In this document: positions 7,685 to 10,808 of the stretch, one piece after another | Layout: every line of letters starts with the position of its first letter | Position numbering within the stretch: the first letter of the stretch is position 1 | From: Burkholderiales bacterium | GTDB taxonomy: Bacteria; Pseudomonadota; Gammaproteobacteria; Burkholderiales; Usitatibacteraceae | Length of the DNA: 10,808 bases | NCBI GenBank assembly: GCA_014378085.1 | Contig: JACMOJ010000192.1 | Location: 1 to 10,808, forward strand | Direction: 5' to 3' | Notes under the pieces: generated by a model | Database searches by the model: none | What the model was told of the DNA's origin: nothing | The model's input: the letters and a program-made list of their open reading frames with translations, nothing else | Program-made: the position numbers and the translations under genes

Positions 7685-7732
7685 GCTTGAATCCAAGCTT
7701 GAATCCGAGCTTAAATCCAAGCTTGAATCCAA
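7685..7732 (+). repeat. 12-bp tandem array (4 copies) in the purK-DUF2807 gap
   Basis: Four head-to-tail units of GCTTGAATCCAA lie at 7685-7696, 7697-7708 (one change, position 11 A to G), 7709-7720 (one change, position 5 G to A) and 7721-7732. Each unit contains the small inverted repeat CTTG/CAAG, so the RNA could form short stems. Read in the frame of the downstream gene the array is open and would encode a Leu-Glu-Ser-Lys repeat, but the likely start codon lies after it (7782). The rest of the gap 7655-7781 holds only the ribosome site and no clear promoter or terminator. Confidence 0.9.
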
Positions 7733-7770
7733 TCTGGCCGCACGTTGCGTCATACCGACGTACACCACTT

Positions 7771-7774
7771 GGAG
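7771..7774 (+). promoter_or_regulatory. Ribosome binding site GGAG for the DUF2807 gene
   Basis: GGAG lies 7 nt before the ATG at 7782. It decides the start against the longer open frame that reaches back into purK, and the residues right after this ATG form a signal peptide. Confidence 0.7.
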
Positions 7775-7781
7775 AACCGAC

Positions 7782-8576
7782 ATGAATCGCAATCAAACTG
7801 GCTTCAGCAGCAGCGCCTTCTGGGCACCGTTACTTTCCACCGCCGCACTGGCGCTACTCTCTACGCTGCCGACAAAATGCCTCGCATGGGAATGGAGTTG
7901 GGGCGGCAAATCCGTCACCGCCTCCGGCAACGTAAAGACCGAGACGCGCGACGTTACTGGCTTTACCGGTATTGCGCTCTCGCTACCGGCCAACGTCACG
8001 ATCAAACAAGGCAGCAAAGAAGGTCTGTCCATTGAGGCCGACGACAACTTTTTAGCGTTGATAGAAACTGTGGTGGAACGCGGTCAATTGCGTATCCGCC
8101 CGACCAACAAAAACATGAGCTTCAAAGGCCGCAGCATGAAGCTCAACATTACGGTACATGCCATTAACATCGACTCACTTTCGGTGTCAGGTTCAGGCGA
8201 TATCCTTGCCGATCAACTCAACAGCCCCAAACTCAAAGTCTCGATCGCGGGTTCCGGTGATGTCAATATTAAGGCACTCACCGCAGATAGCGTAAAGGCC
8301 TCCATTGCCGGATCCGGTGACTTGAATCTTGGCGGCACAGCCAACGAACTCGAAGGCTCGATTGCGGGCTCTGGCACAGTCAAAGCCGAACGCCTCAAGG
8401 CAAAGAGTGTTGTCCTCAAAATTGCCGGCTCGGGTGGCGCCACCGTGTGGGCAACCGGCACCATGACGCTTTCTATCGCGGGGTCGGGTGACGTGAAGTA
8501 CTGGGGCGACGCTAAGGTGACACAATCGGTGGCTGGCTCTGGCAGCATCAAGCGGCTGGGCACGACACCAAACTAA
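7782..8576 (+). CDS. Secreted DUF2807 protein (GIN-domain beta-solenoid)
   Basis: The 264-residue protein begins with a signal peptide: a polar start, hydrophobic residues about 13-29, and probable cleavage after CLA at 33-35. The rest resembles DUF2807 (putative autotransporter adhesin head, GIN domain). An N-terminal part (about 50-130) includes GIALSLPANVTIKQGSKEGL. Then come seven GSG motifs at 137, 157, 177, 196, 216, 234 and 252, mostly as SIAGSGD and spaced 18-20 residues. Regular short strands with Gly-Ser-Gly turns point to a right-handed beta-helix. No membrane anchor, lipobox or autotransporter barrel is seen, so it is probably periplasmic or exported. The function of the family is unknown. 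The gene follows purK after 127 nt, is flanked by two 12-bp arrays and ends before a strong hairpin, so it may be transcribed separately or as the tail of the operon. A longer protein from 7572 is unlikely because it would bury the signal peptide. Confidence 0.88.
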   Translation: MNRNQTGFSSSAFWAPLLSTAALALLSTLPTKCLAWEWSWGGKSVTASGNVKTETRDVTGFTGIALSLPANVTIKQGSKEGLSIEADDNFLALIETVVERGQLRIRPTNKNMSFKGRSMKLNITVHAINIDSLSVSGSGDILADQLNSPKLKVSIAGSGDVNIKALTADSVKASIAGSGDLNLGGTANELEGSIAGSGTVKAERLKAKSVVLKIAGSGGATVWATGTMTLSIAGSGDVKYWGDAKVTQSVAGSGSIKRLGTTPN

Positions 8577-8625
8577 GCACCAAACTCAGCACCAAACTCA
8601 GCACCAAACTCAGCACCAAACTACG
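8566..8625 (+). repeat. 12-bp tandem array (5 copies) across and after the DUF2807 stop
   Basis: Five consecutive 12-base units start at 8566, 8578, 8590, 8602 and 8614. Units 2-4 are identical (CACCAAACTCAG). Unit 1 differs by one base (CACCAAACTAAG), and that base creates the TAA stop of the upstream gene. Unit 5 ends ACG instead of CAG. In the gene's frame units 2-4 read Ala-Pro-Asn-Ser with TCA where unit 1 has TAA. Confidence 0.93.
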
Positions 8626-8649
8626 CAAAAATTACAAAAGTCTTTATAG

Positions 8650-8689
8650 GACGGGCATTTTCCGGCACTTTAGCCTGAAAATGCCCGTC
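8650..8689. terminator. Hairpin terminator between the convergent DUF2807 and msrA genes
   Basis: A perfect 13-bp inverted repeat, GACGGGCATTTTC (8650-8662) and GAAAATGCCCGTC (8677-8689), encloses a 14-base loop. On the + strand it is followed by a short T run (TTT at 8690-8692). It sits 4 nt beyond the msrA stop and 73 nt after the DUF2807 stop. It is best read as a + strand terminator that may also work for msrA; the minus-strand side has no strong T tract. Confidence 0.8.
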
Positions 8690-8693
8690 TTTG

Positions 8694-9248
8694 CTAGCCT
8701 TTAGACTTCAGCCGATGGGTGAATTGTTTTCGGAACTTGGCGAGTTTTGGCGACACCACCGCCATGCAGTAACCCTGCCCCGGGTTCCGTGCAAAGTATT
8801 CTTGGTGATAATCCTCTGCCGCGTAAAAAGCGCCCGCCGGCACCACCTCCGTCACGATGGGTTTGCCCCACAGGTCTTCTTTGGTGAGGAGCGCAATGGT
8901 CTCACGGGCGAGTCGCGCTTGTTCATCAGAATGCGTGTAGATGCCGGATCGATACTGTGTGCCCGAGTCATTGCCTTGGCGATTTAACGTCGTTGGATCA
9001 TGAACGGCAAAAAACACGCCGAGAATTTCCACGTACGAAATGACGTCGGCATCGAACACGACCTTCACCACTTCGGCGTGGCCGGTGCTGCCACGACAAA
9101 CCTGTTCGTAGGTGGGGTTGGGAACCTGGCCATTGCAGTAACCGGAGACAACATCGGTAACGCCTTGTAAATCATCGAACACGGCCTCAACACACCAAAA
9201 GCATCCACCGCCGAGGGTGGCCGTTTGCAGCGAATTTTTCACATCCAT
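8694..9248 (-). CDS. msrA: Peptide methionine-(S)-S-oxide reductase (MsrA)
   Basis: MsrA reduces methionine-S-sulfoxide in oxidised proteins, with thioredoxin as usual donor. The 184 residues contain GGGCFWC (13-19) with the catalytic Cys16, GHAEVV (56-61) with the helper glutamate, DPTTLNRQGNDSGTQYRS (84-101), and a late cysteine at 161 (QGYC) that could act in recycling. There is no signal peptide, so it should be cytoplasmic. The ATG at 9248 shares one base with the stop of the upstream DUF3047 gene (TGATG). A GTG one codon earlier (9251) is also possible. The ribosome site is weak, so coupled translation is likely. It is the last gene of the sodB-DUF3047-msrA unit and ends just before the shared hairpin. 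Confidence 0.96.
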   Translation of the reverse strand: MDVKNSLQTATLGGGCFWCVEAVFDDLQGVTDVVSGYCNGQVPNPTYEQVCRGSTGHAEVVKVVFDADVISYVEILGVFFAVHDPTTLNRQGNDSGTQYRSGIYTHSDEQARLARETIALLTKEDLWGKPIVTEVVPAGAFYAAEDYHQEYFARNPGQGYCMAVVSPKLAKFRKQFTHRLKSKG

Positions 9249-10051
9249 CACTTAGATTCTTTCTTCAAGGGTTGTGGGCTGAAATGGATATCACCGTAGT
9301 ACGCCACGGCCACTTCACCCGTATTGTCGGTGTCCGTCATGATTCCTAACGAGACAATGCGGCCCGGCTTTTCACCAAAGGCGCGTTCGAAGTCGCGGGT
9401 GATGTTGCGCTCATAGCCCAACCACCGACCATTACCCGCTGCGCCCGACTCCACCACGATCATTTTGATGCGCGTGGTATGGGCGCTCTCAATAATCTCT
9501 TCAACCGGCGCTTTGTTCTCCCAGATGTACATCAGCGTTGCGTAGGGCAATGCCTCGCCGGTGAGCGCCTTGGCGCGTGCAGACACCGCGCGATCTTCAA
9601 AATCAAGTTTGTTGGCGTCGCCGTCAAAGGTGACAATCACGCGCACCGGGGAATCTTCGGTATTACGTCGTGTGTTGTCGGCGGACACAATCAACGTCGG
9701 TACATTCCAGCGCCACTGTATCCACGGCATTACTGCAGGATCAACGTTCAGACGTTTGCCAACACCCGATGCCGATTGTTCAGCGCGAGCCTCGATAACA
9801 GTGACACCGGTCGGGTCCGTCACCAAACGATATGCGGTGTCGCGCTTGAAGCGTGAGAGTTGCTTAATGCCCCAGCCCGCTGGCAGCGGCCCTTCTGCTT
9901 TTGCGGTTGAGAACGGTGTGACACTGGTACGCGGCGCGTCGTTGCCTTTTGGCCCACCCGCGCAACCGACAAGGCCAAGAGTGCCTAGTGCGGCAATGAC
10001 AACGGCCAACGCGCGACACCACGTTGGCCGGTTAGTCATGCTGCCCAACAT
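9248..10051 (-). CDS. DUF3047 family lipoprotein
   Basis: From the ATG at 10051 the protein has 267 residues. It starts with a lipoprotein signal: arginines before a hydrophobic stretch (about 14-28) and the lipobox LVGC with Cys30, followed by AGG and a flexible Ser/Thr-rich linker. Gly after Cys+1 gives no clear inner-membrane retention signal, so the outer membrane is likely. The rest fits DUF3047: PLPAGWGIKQLSRF, PWIQWRWNVP, the stretch DSPVRVIVTFDGD, YIWENK, and a C-terminal GEVAVAYYGDI. The function of the family is unknown. The frame extends to a TTG at 10081 inside sodB; the ATG at 10051 is 4 nt after the sodB stop, and an ATG at 10039 would also give a full signal peptide. It overlaps msrA (TGATG). 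Position between sodB and msrA suggests a role linked to oxidative stress or envelope repair, which is inference only. Confidence 0.85.
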   Translation of the reverse strand: MLGSMTNRPTWCRALAVVIAALGTLGLVGCAGGPKGNDAPRTSVTPFSTAKAEGPLPAGWGIKQLSRFKRDTAYRLVTDPTGVTVIEARAEQSASGVGKRLNVDPAVMPWIQWRWNVPTLIVSADNTRRNTEDSPVRVIVTFDGDANKLDFEDRAVSARAKALTGEALPYATLMYIWENKAPVEEIIESAHTTRIKMIVVESGAAGNGRWLGYERNITRDFERAFGEKPGRIVSLGIMTDTDNTGEVAVAYYGDIHFSPQPLKKESK

Positions 10052-10055
10052 CACT

Positions 10056-10652
10056 TTACTTAGCGAAGTTAGCCGAAACAAAATCCCAATTCACAATTGC
10101 CCAAAAACCCTTCAAGTAGTTGGGACGGCTATTGCGGTAATCGATGTAGTACGCGTGCTCCCAAACGTCGCAGGTGAGCAACGGCGTCATACCTTGGGTG
10201 AGCGGCGTTGCGGCATTGCTGGTCGACTCCAGCGACAGCGAGCCATCCGCCTTTTTGCACAGCCACGCCCAACCGGAACCAAATGTCCCTGCCGCCTTGG
10301 CGTCGAACTGCTTTTGAAATTCCTCGAACGAACCGAATTGTTTATCGATCGCGGCGGCTAAAGCGCCGCTGGGTTTACCGCCACCACCTGCAGCAGCCGA
10401 CTTGAACCCCATGAAATAGAAGTCGTGGTTCCATATTTGCGCAGCGTTATTGAAGATCGGACCGGCAGGCGCTTTTTTAACGACCTCTTCCAAGGTGAGG
10501 TTTTCAAACTCAGTACCCTTGGCGAGGTTATTCAGATTGGTGACATATGTGGCGTGATGTTTGCCATAGTGAAATTCAATGGTTTCGACCGAAACATGGG
10601 GAACCAACGCATCTTTAGCGTAGGGGAGTGCAACTTGGGCGAATACAGTCAT
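10056..10652 (-). CDS. sodB: Iron-type superoxide dismutase (SodB)
   Basis: SodB converts superoxide to hydrogen peroxide and oxygen. The 198 residues align closely with E. coli SodB. Predicted metal ligands are His28 (FHYGKHH), His76 (AAQIWNHDF), and Asp162 and His166 ([13 protein letters not shown]). Gln72 in NNAAQIWNH sits at the iron-type position, so an iron enzyme is favoured, though cambialistic use of manganese cannot be ruled out. Differences from E. coli include FYFMGF (78-83) where E. coli has FYWNCL, and a glycine-rich insert near 86-92. There is no export signal; it should be cytoplasmic. The ATG at 10652 has GGAG (complement of 10658-10661) 5 nt upstream. It is the first gene of the minus-strand unit, and a promoter should lie in 10662-10768, but I could not identify one with confidence. 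Confidence 0.96.
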   Translation of the reverse strand: MTVFAQVALPYAKDALVPHVSVETIEFHYGKHHATYVTNLNNLAKGTEFENLTLEEVVKKAPAGPIFNNAAQIWNHDFYFMGFKSAAAGGGGKPSGALAAAIDKQFGSFEEFQKQFDAKAAGTFGSGWAWLCKKADGSLSLESTSNAATPLTQGMTPLLTCDVWEHAYYIDYRNSRPNYLKGFWAIVNWDFVSANFAK

Positions 10653-10657
10653 AAAAG

Positions 10658-10661
10658 CTCC
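10658..10661 (-). promoter_or_regulatory. Ribosome binding site GGAG for sodB
   Basis: On the minus strand GGAG stands 5 nt before the ATG at 10652, inside the stretch GGAGCTTTTATG. It confirms the start, which also matches the N-terminus of known iron superoxide dismutases. Confidence 0.7.
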
Positions 10662-10768
10662 ATTTGGTACAAAAGGGTTGAATGAGTCGATGGCACAGCC
10701 TGCGATGCGCTATTTTGGCAGAACCTTAATGAATTGACCGCGGATTGGGCACAGAAGTTTCTTCGCAT

Positions 10769-10794
10769 AAAAAAACGCCCACAACATGCGGGCG
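10769..10794 (-). terminator. Rho-independent terminator of a leftward gene beyond the right edge
   Basis: Read on the minus strand, CGCCCGC (complement of 10788-10794), a five-base loop and GTGGGCG (complement of 10776-10782) form a seven-pair stem with one G-T pair, followed by seven T (complement of 10769-10775). The T run lies on the minus-strand side, so it should end a leftward transcript that starts outside the window, upstream of sodB. No coding sequence is seen between it and the window end. Confidence 0.72.
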
Positions 10795-10808
10795 CGTTTG
10801 TATATACC

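Noticed and set aside
7572..7781. Longer N-terminus of the DUF2807 protein
   Set aside because: It would overlap purK and place the signal peptide about 70 residues inside the protein; GGAG before the ATG at 7782 supports the shorter form.
7685..8625. CRISPR-like arrays
   Set aside because: The 12-base units are head to tail with no spacers and no cas genes are present; they are simple tandem repeats.
9561..10361. Plus-strand 266-residue open frame across DUF3047 and sodB
   Set aside because: It runs across two well-supported minus-strand genes in antisense and has no recognisable domain.
10662..10768. A sodB promoter or Fur/IscR-type operator
   Set aside because: Some weak -10-like stretches (such as CAAAATAG on the minus strand) occur, but none has a convincing -35 partner, and I saw no clear operator palindrome.

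Overview
The window reads as a chromosomal segment of a Gram-negative proteobacterium. Lipid A L-Ara4N (arn) genes, a predicted outer-envelope lipoprotein, an iron-type superoxide dismutase and a class I PurE all fit. Base composition looks moderately GC-rich by eye (not counted). A beta- or gammaproteobacterium is most likely, but the sequence does not fix the genus. I see no insertion sequence, prophage, tRNA, rRNA or CRISPR array.

Bases 1-6012 (+ strand) hold a compact arn cluster for adding 4-amino-4-deoxy-L-arabinose to lipid A. In order: the C-terminal part of an ArnT-type transferase (cut by the left edge), one small ArnE/F-like flippase subunit, an ArnB-like aminotransferase, ArnC, a stand-alone ArnA formyltransferase domain, a DUF1211/TMEM175-type membrane protein, and a stand-alone ArnA UDP-glucuronate decarboxylase domain. 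From arnE onward, neighbours overlap by stop/start codons or lie 4 nt apart. The enzyme usually called ArnA is therefore split in two, with a predicted cation-channel-like gene between the halves. ArnD and a second flippase subunit are not visible and could lie to the left.

Bases 6012-7654 carry purE and purK, joined to the arn genes by a TAATG overlap and to each other by GTGA, so purine synthesis genes appear to be in the same transcription unit.

Bases 7655-8693 hold a secreted DUF2807 protein with seven GSG-type repeats. It is flanked by two different 12-bp tandem arrays (four copies before the gene, five copies spanning and following its stop). A third, weaker 12-bp array forms the last codons of arnB. 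A perfect 13-bp hairpin at 8650-8689 separates this gene from the convergent minus-strand genes.

Bases 8694-10652 (- strand) form a tight three-gene unit: sodB, a DUF3047 lipoprotein, and msrA. This looks like an oxidative-stress operon, with superoxide removal, methionine sulfoxide repair and one protein of unknown function. At the right edge a minus-strand terminator marks the end of another leftward gene outside the window.

Most of the window is recognisable housekeeping and envelope biology. The parts most worth a second look are the split arnA with an inserted channel-like gene, the arn-pur coupling, the 12-bp arrays at gene ends, and the DUF3047 gene between sodB and msrA.
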